Shown piece by piece: positions 52,121 through 60,928 of a stretch of DNA of 64,000 nucleotides. The translations under genes were made by a program, and so were the position numbers. The notes under the pieces were generated by a model that saw only the letters and a list, made by a program, of their open reading frames with translations, made no database searches and had not been told where the DNA came from. How positions within the stretch are numbered: the stretch's first letter is position 1; the number at the start of each line of letters is the position of its first letter. This DNA is from Chryseobacterium sp. LAM-KRS1 (lineage in GTDB: Bacteria; Bacteroidota; Bacteroidia; Flavobacteriales; Weeksellaceae), in contig NZ_JAAOIZ010000001.1 of NCBI RefSeq assembly GCF_013184525.1, forward strand, positions 372,001 to 436,000. The letters run 5' to 3'.

Positions 52121-54049
52121 ATGAAAAAACTTTATCTTGTAGTTTTATGCATTATTTCATTTGGATCATTGCATAGTCAGAATCAAAATGTTGAAATGAA
52201 GGGATTAATAGCAAAAGAGATGAAAGCTTTTGCCCAAAAGATGACGGCACCCAACATCAATCCCCATACATTAAACTATGATCTGCAATATCAAAGGATG
52301 GATGTTAAGCTGGATCCTGCAGTTTACAATATCTCCGGTTCGGTAACATCACATTTTAAGCCTAATCAGAGTATGAGCAGTATCTATTTTGATTTGGCCA
52401 ATACCTTAACTGTTTCCCAGGTGAAATACCATGGAAATAATTTGAACTTTCAACAATTATCCACGAAAGAAGTAAAAATCGACTTCCCTTCCTCCCTTCC
52501 TGCGAATGTGCTTGATTCATTAACAATACAGTATGCTGGCCCACCGGATACGGCAAATAATGCTTTTTCCACCGGTTCCCAAAACGGGGAGCTTATTCTC
52601 TCAACCCTTAGTGAACCTTATGGCGCACAGGATTGGTTTCCGACAAAACAAAGTTTAAATGATAAAATTGACCGTTTTGATTTTAAAATTACAACACCAA
52701 ATCAGTATAACGTAGCTGCCAATGGAAAGCTGATGTCTGAGACGGCACTTCCGAATAATAAAAAGCTGACATTCTGGAGAACAATGTACCCAACCAGTGC
52801 ATATTTAGTAGCCCTTGCTATCACTAATTTTGTTAAGCTTAATGATACTATGGGAAATCCACCTTTCCCTTTTGTAAATTATGTATATCCTACAACTGTA
52901 AATAATACGGCAGTAATGTCCAATATAGAATGGACCAAACAGATCATGAACACTTTTGAAACTTATTTCGGACTTTATCCTTTCCGTAATGAGAAGTATG
53001 GACATATGGAGTTTCAGTACGGAGGTGTGTGTATGGAGCATCAGACGATGTCTTCAATGAGTTCCTGGGGAAAAAGTGTAATAGCTCATGAGCTGGCTCA
53101 CCAATGGTTTGGGGATAAAGTAACCTGTGGTTCGTGGAATGATATCTGGCTGAATGAAGGATTTGCCACATTCGGGGAGCACCTTGCCAATGAAAAGTTA
53201 CTGATGACCCAACCTGAATTTATGAATTACTTATCAGGTCAGAAAGATTATATTACCAGTTCTCCAGGAGGAAGTACTTATGTTGCTGATGCGAACCTAG
53301 GGAATCAGGGGGCTATTTTCAGTGGCAGATTATCTTACGCGAAAGGAGGCTATATTCTGAGAATGCTTAAATGGATCTTAGGAGACGCTGCTTTTTATCA
53401 GGCAATTCAGGAATATCATTCCAGACCCAACTTAGCGTACAGCTACGCTAAAACAGCAGATCTTACGGCTTCTTTACTACAATCTACCGGTAAGGATTTT
53501 TCGGGATTTTTCAGTGATTGGGTGTATGGTGAAGGGTATCCTACCTATGATATCAGATGGAGGGAATCTTCTAATCAAACCATTACGATTAAAGTTAGCC
53601 AGACTCAAAGTAATTCTTCCGTAAGCTTTTATGAAATGCCTCTTCCGATAAAGGTAAACGGAACAGCAGGACAGGTCGCTTATCTTACTTTAAACAATAC
53701 CTCAAATAATCAATATTTTGTAGAACCGGTACCGTTCCCGATTGCCAATGTTCAGTTCAATTATGAATACCAGATTTTGGAAAGAAATTCTACTGTAGCA
53801 AAAGATAACAGCCTGAGCGTTGAAAATATTGAGAAAGATCAGTTTGCACTATATCCAAATCCGGCTAAAAATGAACTTTATCTGAAAGGAATGGAAAAAT
53901 CAGCAGAATTTGTCATCTATTCCATAGACGGTAAGTTGGTAAGATCCGGAAAATATCAACCCGGAAAGTCTATCCATATTGCTGAGCTTATTCCCGGAGT
54001 ATATGTCTTTAAAATCGATGATAGAAGCGTGAAGTTTGTGAAAGAATAA
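52121..54049 (+). CDS. M1 family aminopeptidase with T9SS type A sorting domain
   Basis: The protein is 642 residues from the ATG before KKLYLVVL, with a signal peptide (ending LHSQ). An N-terminal beta domain (about 45-215) precedes the gluzincin catalytic domain with the zinc motif HELAHQWF (His323, Glu324, His327) and the third zinc ligand in NEGFATF. GGVCMEHQT is the GxMEN-type substrate-binding motif, here with His after Glu. The C-terminus (about 575-642; ALYPNPAKNELYL, PGVYVFKI) is a T9SS type A domain. It should release N-terminal amino acids from peptides outside the cell. Confidence 0.93.
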   Translation: MKKLYLVVLCIISFGSLHSQNQNVEMKGLIAKEMKAFAQKMTAPNINPHTLNYDLQYQRMDVKLDPAVYNISGSVTSHFKPNQSMSSIYFDLANTLTVSQVKYHGNNLNFQQLSTKEVKIDFPSSLPANVLDSLTIQYAGPPDTANNAFSTGSQNGELILSTLSEPYGAQDWFPTKQSLNDKIDRFDFKITTPNQYNVAANGKLMSETALPNNKKLTFWRTMYPTSAYLVALAITNFVKLNDTMGNPPFPFVNYVYPTTVNNTAVMSNIEWTKQIMNTFETYFGLYPFRNEKYGHMEFQYGGVCMEHQTMSSMSSWGKSVIAHELAHQWFGDKVTCGSWNDIWLNEGFATFGEHLANEKLLMTQPEFMNYLSGQKDYITSSPGGSTYVADANLGNQGAIFSGRLSYAKGGYILRMLKWILGDAAFYQAIQEYHSRPNLAYSYAKTADLTASLLQSTGKDFSGFFSDWVYGEGYPTYDIRWRESSNQTITIKVSQTQSNSSVSFYEMPLPIKVNGTAGQVAYLTLNNTSNNQYFVEPVPFPIANVQFNYEYQILERNSTVAKDNSLSVENIEKDQFALYPNPAKNELYLKGMEKSAEFVIYSIDGKLVRSGKYQPGKSIHIAELIPGVYVFKIDDRSVKFVKE

Positions 54050-54075
54050 TTTTTATAACATCATTATCAAGAAAG

Positions 54076-54116
54076 CGGTTTATTCTAAAATACTTGGAAT
54101 AAACCGTTTTTTTTTA
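54076..54116 (+). terminator. Terminator after the M1 aminopeptidase gene
   Basis: A 10-bp stem (CGGTTTATTC with GAATAAACCG) around an 11-nt loop is followed by T9. Confidence 0.9.
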
Positions 54117-54144
54117 TGTGGAATCAGATTATAAACTTTTTTAA

Positions 54145-54161
54145 GCGACGAGTTTTGTCGC
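54145..54161. promoter_or_regulatory. Candidate operator upstream of the DHFR-like gene
   Basis: GCGAC and GTCGC form a 17-bp dyad with a 7-nt spacer, in an otherwise AT-rich stretch just upstream of the -7 element. A repressor could bind here; the protein is not known. Confidence 0.35.
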
Positions 54162-54171
54162 AATTCAAAGC

Positions 54172-54179
54172 TAACTTTG
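54172..54179 (+). promoter_or_regulatory. Promoter -7 element of the DHFR-like gene
   Basis: TAACTTTG fits TAnnTTTG. The ATG at 54270 gives a leader of about 85 nt. No TTG is at the usual -33 distance. Confidence 0.5.
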
Positions 54180-54269
54180 TACAAATGACTATCTTACTTC
54201 AGAAAAACACTAAATTTGTAATACATTGAATAACAACTTACACTAACACAATCACCAAAAACAATTACT

Positions 54270-54845
54270 ATGAGAAAATTAAAATTACAGATGCAGATGA
54301 CTATCGATGGTTTTGTAGCCGGTCCGGAGGGCGAACAGGATTGGGTATGGCTAAGCCCGCCGGATGAGGTGGGTTTTCAGAAAATCGTTGATCTTGCTGA
54401 GAGCAGTGACACACTTTTACTGGGAAGGAAGATGACCCGACCATTCATTGATCACTGGGAAAATGTGGCAGATAATATGCCCGATCATCCTACCAACCAT
54501 TTAGCAAAACTGATCGTTGATATGCGTAAAATTGCTTTTAGCCGGACAGAAAACAATATAGCCGGCAGAAATCTGGAAGTAGATAATAATGATCTTATAA
54601 CGTCAGTAGAAGCTCTTAAAAAGGAGGAGGGAAAAGATATTCTTGTGTATGGTGGTGCTGATTTTGTAAGCTCGCTGATCGATCAGGATCTTGTTGATGA
54701 ATATTATATTGTTGTGAATCCGGTGGCGATCGGAAAAGGTCTTCCTATTTTTAATGGCCGGAAAGTTTTACAACTGGAAAGTTCTCTTGCCCTTAAAAGT
54801 GGAAAAATATTTAATAAATATCTTCCGGTTAGGGAAAATCAATAA
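54270..54845 (+). CDS. Dihydrofolate reductase family protein (RibD C-terminal-like)
   Basis: The 191-residue protein has the DHFR/RibD reductase fold: start RKLKLQMQMTIDGFVAGPEG, SSDTLLLGRKMTRPF (NADPH-binding region), a GKDILVYGGADFVSSLI segment, and DEYYIVVNPVAIGKGLPIFN. Such stand-alone proteins are not essential folate enzymes and may reduce pterins, nitroaromatics or other substrates. It is a single gene preceded by a possible operator, so it may be induced by a stress or drug. No neighbour helps. Confidence 0.88.
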   Translation: MRKLKLQMQMTIDGFVAGPEGEQDWVWLSPPDEVGFQKIVDLAESSDTLLLGRKMTRPFIDHWENVADNMPDHPTNHLAKLIVDMRKIAFSRTENNIAGRNLEVDNNDLITSVEALKKEEGKDILVYGGADFVSSLIDQDLVDEYYIVVNPVAIGKGLPIFNGRKVLQLESSLALKSGKIFNKYLPVRENQ

Positions 54846-54885
54846 TTTATTGAAAAATAGAGAAGTTGGGTATGGAAATAATGAA

Positions 54886-55004
54886 ACTGTCTCAAAATTC
54901 AGATAATTATCTTTTCTCAACTTAAGCTTGACGGAAAATATCATAAGAACAAATATTTTATATCCTTCATCATATATTCGCTCAAAATGATATTTTGAGA
55001 CAGT
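54886..55004. repeat. 119-bp element with 13-bp terminal inverted repeats
   Basis: ACTGTCTCAAAAT (54886-54898) is repeated in inverted form as ATTTTGAGACAGT (54992-55004), followed by T7. The inner copy CTCAAAAT (54981-54988) also pairs with the right arm, giving a second, shorter hairpin. It may end the + strand transcript of the DHFR-like gene, or be a small mobile-element remnant with inverted ends. Confidence 0.5.
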
Positions 55005-55013
55005 CTTTTTTTG

Positions 55014-55883
55014 TTATTTCAGAATCCTTGCAACTGCTCTTTTTGCTTTCCTGTGGGCTTTCCTTACTTTAAATTCGAACCATTTTTCTTTAAATAAATT
55101 TCGCATAGCATTATCAAAATGCCTGATCATGACCAGATTTTTAAATCCTCTCCATTTTTCGAGCCAGCTGGAAGGAAGAGCTCTGACAGAGACGGAATAT
55201 CCTTCTGTTTCATATTGGATATAGTGCCACCATCCGGAAGGGATGTAAAGTGTTTCTCCGGGATGGATAACGGCTTCGTAACCTTTTAGATACTTTAAAG
55301 CAGGAAATTCTTGATAATCGGGTTCCTTAATATTAGCTAAACTGTGAAAATTATAAGGTAATTTGTACATCAGACTGGATTGTTCCCAGGGAAATAGCCA
55401 TATCTTTTTAATGCCTTGAAACTGGGTGATGAAAACATGGGACATATCAATATCAACGTGGCTTCTGGTAATGGAGCCTTTACCACCAAAAAACATAAAG
55501 GGAAGCCACTTTAGAATTTTTCCATTGGTAACATCATTATAGTGGATGTCGCTTTTCATTTCAGGTTTTATAGTGAGCAGGTTAAAAAGAAAAAGCCTGT
55601 GTTCTGTTGGTTTTGTGCTGATCAGGTCCAGATATTCAGAAAAATGGCTCTGAGCGATAGGTTTACTCGCAACCCTATCCAAAGATTCAAGGTCACTGCC
55701 ATAAATATTGACCTTATGATTACCTGCTATTTCTTTAAAATAATCATAGCTCCACTTTTTAAAAGCCGGGCTTTCTGGATCTGCAAAATCTTCGATTATA
55801 ACCGGAAGGCGAGGTTTCATGTAGAGATTCAGAAAATTTATTGATGGTATATTCCTAACTTTTTGTACAGATGATAACTTCAT
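55014..55883 (-). CDS. Cupin-8/JmjC-like domain protein
   Basis: The 289-residue protein has the JmjC-type cupin fold of 2-oxoglutarate- and Fe(II)-dependent oxygenases: SHVDIDMSH holds the HxD pair and GWWHYIQ the distal histidine, with LYIPSGWW as the conserved strand. The last third is basic and helical (KVRKAHRKAKRA). Members hydroxylate proteins or small molecules. The substrate is unknown, as is the link to the divergent kbl. The gene has a promoter and a dyad in its upstream region. Confidence 0.85.
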   Translation of the reverse strand: MKLSSVQKVRNIPSINFLNLYMKPRLPVIIEDFADPESPAFKKWSYDYFKEIAGNHKVNIYGSDLESLDRVASKPIAQSHFSEYLDLISTKPTEHRLFLFNLLTIKPEMKSDIHYNDVTNGKILKWLPFMFFGGKGSITRSHVDIDMSHVFITQFQGIKKIWLFPWEQSSLMYKLPYNFHSLANIKEPDYQEFPALKYLKGYEAVIHPGETLYIPSGWWHYIQYETEGYSVSVRALPSSWLEKWRGFKNLVMIRHFDNAMRNLFKEKWFEFKVRKAHRKAKRAVARILK

Positions 55884-55900
55884 TTTTAGAATTTAAAGGA

Positions 55901-55934
55901 CAAATATAAAATTATTATCCTACTAAATTAGTAG
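55901..55934 (-). promoter_or_regulatory. Cupin gene promoter with 15-bp dyad
   Basis: TATATTTG (55901-55908, minus strand) fits TAnnTTTG. In the -33 region, in place of a TTG, lies the perfect dyad CTACTAA-A-TTAGTAG (55920-55934), a candidate operator. TACTAAATTAG recurs at 56011-56021 over the kbl promoter. Confidence 0.5.
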
Positions 55935-56013
55935 ACTAATTGTTAAAATGAATGTTTCTGCTCAATTTTTTAGAATAAGAATCATAAAAGAGGATAGTTT
56001 ACCGCCTTTTTAC

Positions 56014-56021
56014 TAAATTAG
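56014..56021 (+). promoter_or_regulatory. Candidate kbl promoter -7 element
   Basis: TAAATTAG, followed by C, resembles TAnnTTTG with TTAG; it is 23 nt before the ATG. An 11-bp sequence covering it is repeated in the dyad at 55921. Confidence 0.4.
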
Positions 56022-56043
56022 CGCATCTAAAAAATTACTAAAA

Positions 56044-57240
56044 ATGATCTCTGAAAAATATCTTCAAAATTTACAGAACGAGCTTAAAAATATTGAAAAC
56101 GACGGGCTTTATAAGAGAGAAAGAATCATTACTTCCCAACAGAGTGCGGAAATAGAAGCTAACGGTAAAAAGTTGCTGAACTTCTGTGCTAATAATTATC
56201 TGGGACTTTCCAATAATCCTGAAGTGATGAAAGCATCCCAGGATATGATCGCTTCTCACGGATATGGAATGTCATCCGTTCGTTTTATCTGTGGAACCCA
56301 GGATATTCATAAGCAGCTGGAAGAGAAGATCGCTCAGTTTTTAGGATTGGAAGATACGATCTTGTATGCAGCATGTTTTGATGCTAACGGTGGTGTTTTT
56401 GAACCGCTTTTCACCGAGGAGGACGCCATTATTTCAGATGAACTGAACCACGCATCGATTATTGACGGGGTTCGTCTTTGTAAAGCGGCAAGATACCGTT
56501 ATAAAAACAATAATATGGAGGATCTGGAAGCTCAGCTGAAAGCGGCTTCTGAAAAAAATCACCGCTTTACGATCATTGTTACCGATGGGGTTTTCTCTAT
56601 GGATGGTATTGTAGCTAACCTGAAGGGGGTATGTGATCTTGCGGATAAATATGGTGCCTTGGTAATGGTAGATGACTCTCACGCCACTGGTTTTATTGGA
56701 AAAACAGGTCGTGGAACACATGAAGCGAATGAAGTAATGGGTCGGGTAGATATTATCACCTCTACCTTAGGAAAGGCACTGGGTGGAGCTTTAGGAGGAT
56801 TCACTTCGGGTAAAAAAGAGATTATCGATATGCTGAGACAACGTTCCCGCCCTTATCTGTTTTCCAATTCATTAGCTCCGGGTATTGTGGGTGCAGCATT
56901 GAAGGTGTTGGATATGATCTCTGCTGACACGTCACTTCGTGATCAGGTGATGGAAAATGCAGAATACTTCAGAAGAGAAATGAAAGCTAAAGGTTTCGAT
57001 ATTCCTGACGGAGATGCTGCGATCGTTCCGGTAATGCTTTATGATGCGCCATTGGCTCAGAAAATGGCAGAGAAACTTATGGACGAGGGAATTTACGTAA
57101 TTGGTTTCTTCTATCCTGTAGTTCCTAAAGGAAAGGCAAGAATCAGGGTTCAGCTTTCTGCTGCCCACACCAGAGAACATCTGGATAAAGCTATTGCTGC
57201 TTTTGAAAAAGTGGGGAAAGAGCTTAGTGTGATCTCTTAA
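56044..57240 (+). CDS. kbl: Glycine C-acetyltransferase (2-amino-3-ketobutyrate CoA ligase)
   Basis: Kbl cleaves 2-amino-3-oxobutanoate with CoA to glycine and acetyl-CoA, the second step of threonine breakdown. The 398-residue PLP enzyme has the alpha-oxoamine synthase pattern: [12 protein letters not shown] near the N-terminus, [11 protein letters not shown], the [10 protein letters not shown] motif, and the PLP-binding lysine in [12 protein letters not shown] (Lys244). Its length is typical. No tdh (threonine dehydrogenase) gene is adjacent. It is followed by a HemJ-like gene after 141 bp. Confidence 0.95.
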   Translation: MISEKYLQNLQNELKNIENDGLYKRERIITSQQSAEIEANGKKLLNFCANNYLGLSNNPEVMKASQDMIASHGYGMSSVRFICGTQDIHKQLEEKIAQFLGLEDTILYAACFDANGGVFEPLFTEEDAIISDELNHASIIDGVRLCKAARYRYKNNNMEDLEAQLKAASEKNHRFTIIVTDGVFSMDGIVANLKGVCDLADKYGALVMVDDSHATGFIGKTGRGTHEANEVMGRVDIITSTLGKALGGALGGFTSGKKEIIDMLRQRSRPYLFSNSLAPGIVGAALKVLDMISADTSLRDQVMENAEYFRREMKAKGFDIPDGDAAIVPVMLYDAPLAQKMAEKLMDEGIYVIGFFYPVVPKGKARIRVQLSAAHTREHLDKAIAAFEKVGKELSVIS

Positions 57241-57381
57241 AAATATTAAAAAATAAGAATTGAAAACTTGGGATTGTTCGGCTGTTTTTGTGGCTGATGA
57301 TCCCAAAGTTATTTCAAAGGTTGAAGTGAGAGACGGGAGTATGGTATCGTATTGTTTTATAAAAAATAGAAAGTTTTTAAA

Positions 57382-57936
57382 ATGCTTTACACAATAATCA
57401 AAGCGCTGCATATTATTTTTATGGTCAGTTATTTTGCAGGGATTTTTTACCTTGTGAGGATATTTGTTTACTATAAAGATACCGATGAATTCTCTGAAGA
57501 AAAGAAAAGTATCCTAAGAGAACAGTATACCTTCATGGCAAGAAGGCTTTGGAATATCATTACAGTTCCTGCAGGAGTGATCATGGCGGTTTGCGGACTG
57601 GTGATGATCTTTCTCAATACAGGATTGATGAAAATGCCTTGGTTTCATTTAAAACTAACATTCCTTGTCGGTTTGGCGATCTACCATTACTGGTGCTGGA
57701 AAAAAGTTCTTCAATTAAAAGCACTTCACGGAAATACATTACAGACAGCTAACATAAAACTGAGACAGGCGAATGAGATTGCCACATTCATTTTATTCCT
57801 CGTCGTTTTTACCGTTATTCTGAAATCTTCAGTAATTGAGTACTGGTGGCAATTAATTGCCGGATTTTTCGTTCTTGTATTTTTAATCATGATGACCGTG
57901 AAACTGGTCAATAAAAACAAAAAAAAGAAACAATAG
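57382..57936 (+). CDS. HemJ-like (UPF0093/CopD-like) membrane protein
   Basis: HemJ oxidises protoporphyrinogen IX to protoporphyrin IX in many bacteria lacking HemG or HemY. The 184-residue membrane protein has five helices; the first holds ALHIIFMVSYFAGIFYLVRI with the conserved histidine (His10), and WFHLKLTFLVGLAIYHYWC holds the conserved lysine. The basic tail (KNKKKKQ) is cytoplasmic. It is a good match to the family but may be a CopD-type homologue. It precedes gldF by 56 bp and may share its mRNA. Confidence 0.8.
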   Translation: MLYTIIKALHIIFMVSYFAGIFYLVRIFVYYKDTDEFSEEKKSILREQYTFMARRLWNIITVPAGVIMAVCGLVMIFLNTGLMKMPWFHLKLTFLVGLAIYHYWCWKKVLQLKALHGNTLQTANIKLRQANEIATFILFLVVFTVILKSSVIEYWWQLIAGFFVLVFLIMMTVKLVNKNKKKKQ

Positions 57937-57992
57937 AAAAAGGGTATCGTGTGTACATCAATACAATCCCTTTTACATTTTACTAAAAAACT

Positions 57993-58721
57993 ATGATTGC
58001 AATTTTAAAAAAAGAACTTTGGAGTTACTTCGGGAACTGGAGTGCGTGGATCATTATCGCAGCTTTCAGTCTGATAGCGACTCTTTTTTTGTTTTTTTTC
58101 GACAACGACTCTAATATCTTTGAGATCGGAATGGCCTCATTACAAAGCTATTTTGTTTTGGTCCCATGGCTACTGATGTTCATTATTCCGGCACTTTCCA
58201 TGAAAACTTTTGCAGAAGAGCAGCAAACGGGAACTTTGTACTGGTTGTTTTCCCAGCCTTTAAAAATATCGGACCTAGTATTAGGAAAGTTTCTTTCCGT
58301 TTGGGTGGTCGGCATCTTATGCCTCATTCCTTCGTTGATCTATCTGTATACCGTTTATGTTTTGGGAGTTCCTGCGGGGAATATTGACCTGGGAATGACC
58401 TTTGGGAGTTATATCGGATTGATCATGCTTATCGCTGCTTTTTCGGGTGTAGGGATTTTAGCGTCATCGTTGTCTCAGAATCAGATCATGGCTTATCTGT
58501 TAGGTGTTTTCATGTGTTTTATCATGTATTTCGGAATCGAGCAGTTAGCAAGCTATAAATTGTTGGGTGGAGCAGATTTTATCTTACAGAATATAGGTTT
58601 TTATCAGCATTTCCTTGGATTTACAAGAGGGTTGATCGATTTCAAAGATGTAGCCTATTTTGTTCTGATCATCGGTGTTTCATTAGTATTGTCCAATCAT
58701 TTTATCAATAAAAAGAAGTAG
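57993..58721 (+). CDS. gldF: Gliding motility ABC transporter permease GldF
   Basis: GldF is one of the membrane parts of the GldA-GldF-GldG ABC transporter linked to gliding in Flavobacteriia. The 242-residue protein has six membrane helices and the ABC-2 permease pattern: start MIAILKKELWSYFG, FIIPALSMKTFAEEQQTGTL and SDLVLGKFLSVW. It ends four bases before gldG. No gldA ATPase is nearby. Chryseobacterium species are mostly non-gliding but keep the gene, so its role here may be in the T9SS or something else. Confidence 0.93.
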   Translation: MIAILKKELWSYFGNWSAWIIIAAFSLIATLFLFFFDNDSNIFEIGMASLQSYFVLVPWLLMFIIPALSMKTFAEEQQTGTLYWLFSQPLKISDLVLGKFLSVWVVGILCLIPSLIYLYTVYVLGVPAGNIDLGMTFGSYIGLIMLIAAFSGVGILASSLSQNQIMAYLLGVFMCFIMYFGIEQLASYKLLGGADFILQNIGFYQHFLGFTRGLIDFKDVAYFVLIIGVSLVLSNHFINKKK

Positions 58722-58725
58722 AATT

Positions 58726-60393
58726 ATGAAGAAGATACCTTTTAAATCTCCATTAGGAATTTTATTGTTTGTGATCCTGCCTTTAGTGATTATTCTTGCT
58801 GTTTCTGGGATCAGATTGGATTTAACGAAAGAAAAAAGATATACCCTTTCCGATAATACCATCAAAGTATTGGAATCGGTTAAAAAGCCTCTGACTGTGG
58901 AGGTATATCTGGAAGGAGATTTCCCGGCCAGCTTCAAACAGTTGCAAAGTGAAACGAAGTTTATGCTGGAGGAATTCAGAAAGATCAATCCGAAAATTGA
59001 TTTTAAATTTATTGATCCCATCAAAACCAAAATGTCCCAGGATACTTTGATGGCGATGGGAATGCAGCCTTCCGTTCTTCCTGATGTAAAAGACGGTAAA
59101 GTTTCCCAGATCGTATTATTCCCGTATGCGGTTCTTAAGTACAATAAGGGCGGCGTTTCTATCCCGCTGGTGGTACAGCAGGCCAATATCAATGCCGATG
59201 AACAGCTGACGAAATCCATTGAAAATTTAGAATATAATCTTGTATCGAACATCAAGAATATTGCCACAGATAAGAGAAAGAAAATAGGAGTTTTGGTTAA
59301 CCAGGATGAATTAAGTCCGGGAGAATTCCAGGGTTTTATGCATTTGGCATTAGAAAACTACGATGCCGGTCCTGTGATTCCTAAAAACCAGGTTGAGCTA
59401 ACGGCTGCGGATGTTCCGTTGCTGAAACAAATGAGCGCTCTGGTCATTGCAAAGCCGAGAAAAGCATTTACAGATGGTGAAAAAGTGATCCTGGACCAGT
59501 ATATTATGAACGGAGGAAAAACATTATGGATGATTGATGCCGTAAATGCTGAAATGGATACCTTAACCCGATCTAAAAAGGTAATGCCATTCCCGGTGGA
59601 TATCAACATGACTGATTTCTTCTTCAACTATGGAATCAGGATCAATCCTGCTTTGGTTAAAGATGTAAAGAAATTCGCTTTGTTAAGGCTGGTAACGGGA
59701 GAGGTGAGTGGCAATCCGCAGTATACAAGTCTTCCATGGCCCTATTTTCCTTTGGGTATTGCTGAAAAGAACGACCCGATCACCAAGAATATCAATCCGG
59801 TAAAATTTGAATTTCCCACATCAATTGATACTTTAGGCAGAAAGAATATTAAAACCAAAGTTCTTTTTGAATCGAGTGAAAGGACTTTATTGAAACAGGT
59901 TCCGAATTATGTGGATCTTAAAGAAATTTCAAGCGTAGATAGTCTTGGGCAAATGGAAAAGCCAAGTACTCCGAAAATCTTTGCTGTAGCATTGGAAGGG
60001 AAATTTACTTCTGCTTATGCTTCGAGAATTGAAAGAAAATCCTATCCTGGTTTTAAAGGTCAGAGCCCGGAAAATAAAATGATTGTGATTGCAGATGGTG
60101 ATGTAGGAAGAAATAAAGTGATCAAGGGAGAACCTTTGCCGTTAGGAGTAGATTTATTAACCAATGAACAATTTGGAAATGAACAGTTCCTGCGAAACGC
60201 TTTGGATTACCTTTTAGATGACAGCAACCTGATGGAATTAAGAAACAGGAATATCGAAGAAAGGCTATTGGACAGACAGAGAATTACAGAAGAAAAGACC
60301 AACTGGCAATGGTTTAATTTGCTGCTTCCGCTAGTCATTATTGGGTTACTCGGAGGATTGTTCTTCTGGTTGAGAAAAAGAAAATTCAATTAA
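58726..60393 (+). CDS. gldG: Gliding motility ABC transporter accessory protein GldG
   Basis: The 555-residue protein has one N-terminal membrane helix (about 8-30; LLFVILPLVIILAVSG), a long periplasmic part with the ABC-type uncharacterised domain (YTLSDNTIKVLESVKKPL, VEVYLEGDFPASFKQLQ), and a C-terminal membrane helix (about 525-547) before a basic tail. It works with GldF, whose stop precedes its start by four bases. The gene ends with a terminator at 60411. Confidence 0.93.
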   Translation: MKKIPFKSPLGILLFVILPLVIILAVSGIRLDLTKEKRYTLSDNTIKVLESVKKPLTVEVYLEGDFPASFKQLQSETKFMLEEFRKINPKIDFKFIDPIKTKMSQDTLMAMGMQPSVLPDVKDGKVSQIVLFPYAVLKYNKGGVSIPLVVQQANINADEQLTKSIENLEYNLVSNIKNIATDKRKKIGVLVNQDELSPGEFQGFMHLALENYDAGPVIPKNQVELTAADVPLLKQMSALVIAKPRKAFTDGEKVILDQYIMNGGKTLWMIDAVNAEMDTLTRSKKVMPFPVDINMTDFFFNYGIRINPALVKDVKKFALLRLVTGEVSGNPQYTSLPWPYFPLGIAEKNDPITKNINPVKFEFPTSIDTLGRKNIKTKVLFESSERTLLKQVPNYVDLKEISSVDSLGQMEKPSTPKIFAVALEGKFTSAYASRIERKSYPGFKGQSPENKMIVIADGDVGRNKVIKGEPLPLGVDLLTNEQFGNEQFLRNALDYLLDDSNLMELRNRNIEERLLDRQRITEEKTNWQWFNLLLPLVIIGLLGGLFFWLRKRKFN

Positions 60394-60410
60394 ACGATAA
60401 TGAATTGAAA

Positions 60411-60438
60411 AAGAGAAACTTTACGGTTTCTCTTTTTT
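60411..60438 (+). terminator. gldG terminator
   Basis: A perfect 9-bp stem (AAGAGAAAC with GTTTCTCTT) around a 6-nt loop with a T run. Confidence 0.88.
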
Positions 60439-60455
60439 ATTGATCAGAATATACT

Positions 60456-60887
60456 TTACTGTGTCAGGCTCTTACTAATACCGTCTCGTATCGCTTCTCC
60501 AAGCACTTCAACATTAATATCCTTCAATGCTTTGAACTTAATACAATAACCGGTCACACTGGCTTTTCCTATTTTTTCACCATAGGTTTGGGGTAAATAG
60601 TTTTTATCATCAATACCAAGAATGTAAATTGAAATACCTGTTGTATTAGCGCTGAGGCCAATCTGGTAAAAATCCCGGGTACTTCCATCAGCATATTTCA
60701 TAACCCGGAAACCATATCCGATATTGGGATTGGAAACCGTTTTTCCTTCTTCATTTTTACCATCCAGAAACCATAATTTACATTCTGGCATCACTTGCAG
60801 AATGTACTGATGCAGGGTTTCCATATCTCGGCGTTTCGTGTCTGATTGAGTGGAAATGTAATGGTTGATTTGTTCTTCTATAGTCAT
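60456..60887 (-). CDS. DUF1801 family protein
   Basis: The protein is 143 residues from the ATG before TIEEQINHY. It has the DUF1801 (YdhG-like) pattern: a helix with RRDMETLHQYI, then PECKLWFLDGKN, NIGYGFRVMKYADGS and YQIGLSANTTG, and ends with a helix of the form EVLGEAIRDGI. The fold is a small alpha/beta domain with no known function. It lies 41 bp after the XRE regulator gene on the same strand and could be cotranscribed and under its control. Confidence 0.85.
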   Translation of the reverse strand: MTIEEQINHYISTQSDTKRRDMETLHQYILQVMPECKLWFLDGKNEEGKTVSNPNIGYGFRVMKYADGSTRDFYQIGLSANTTGISIYILGIDDKNYLPQTYGEKIGKASVTGYCIKFKALKDINVEVLGEAIRDGISKSLTQ

Positions 60888-60928
60888 AGGTAATATACTA
60901 ACTTTAGAAATGATCAACGAGAAATATC

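Noticed and set aside
57260..57397. 45-codon frame from a TTG between kbl and the HemJ-like gene
   Set aside because: It overlaps the start of the HemJ-like gene, starts with TTG and has no recognisable feature.
58683..59267. 194-codon frame antisense to the gldF end and gldG
   Set aside because: It lies opposite a well-supported coding region and has no domain; the composition is that of a mirror frame.
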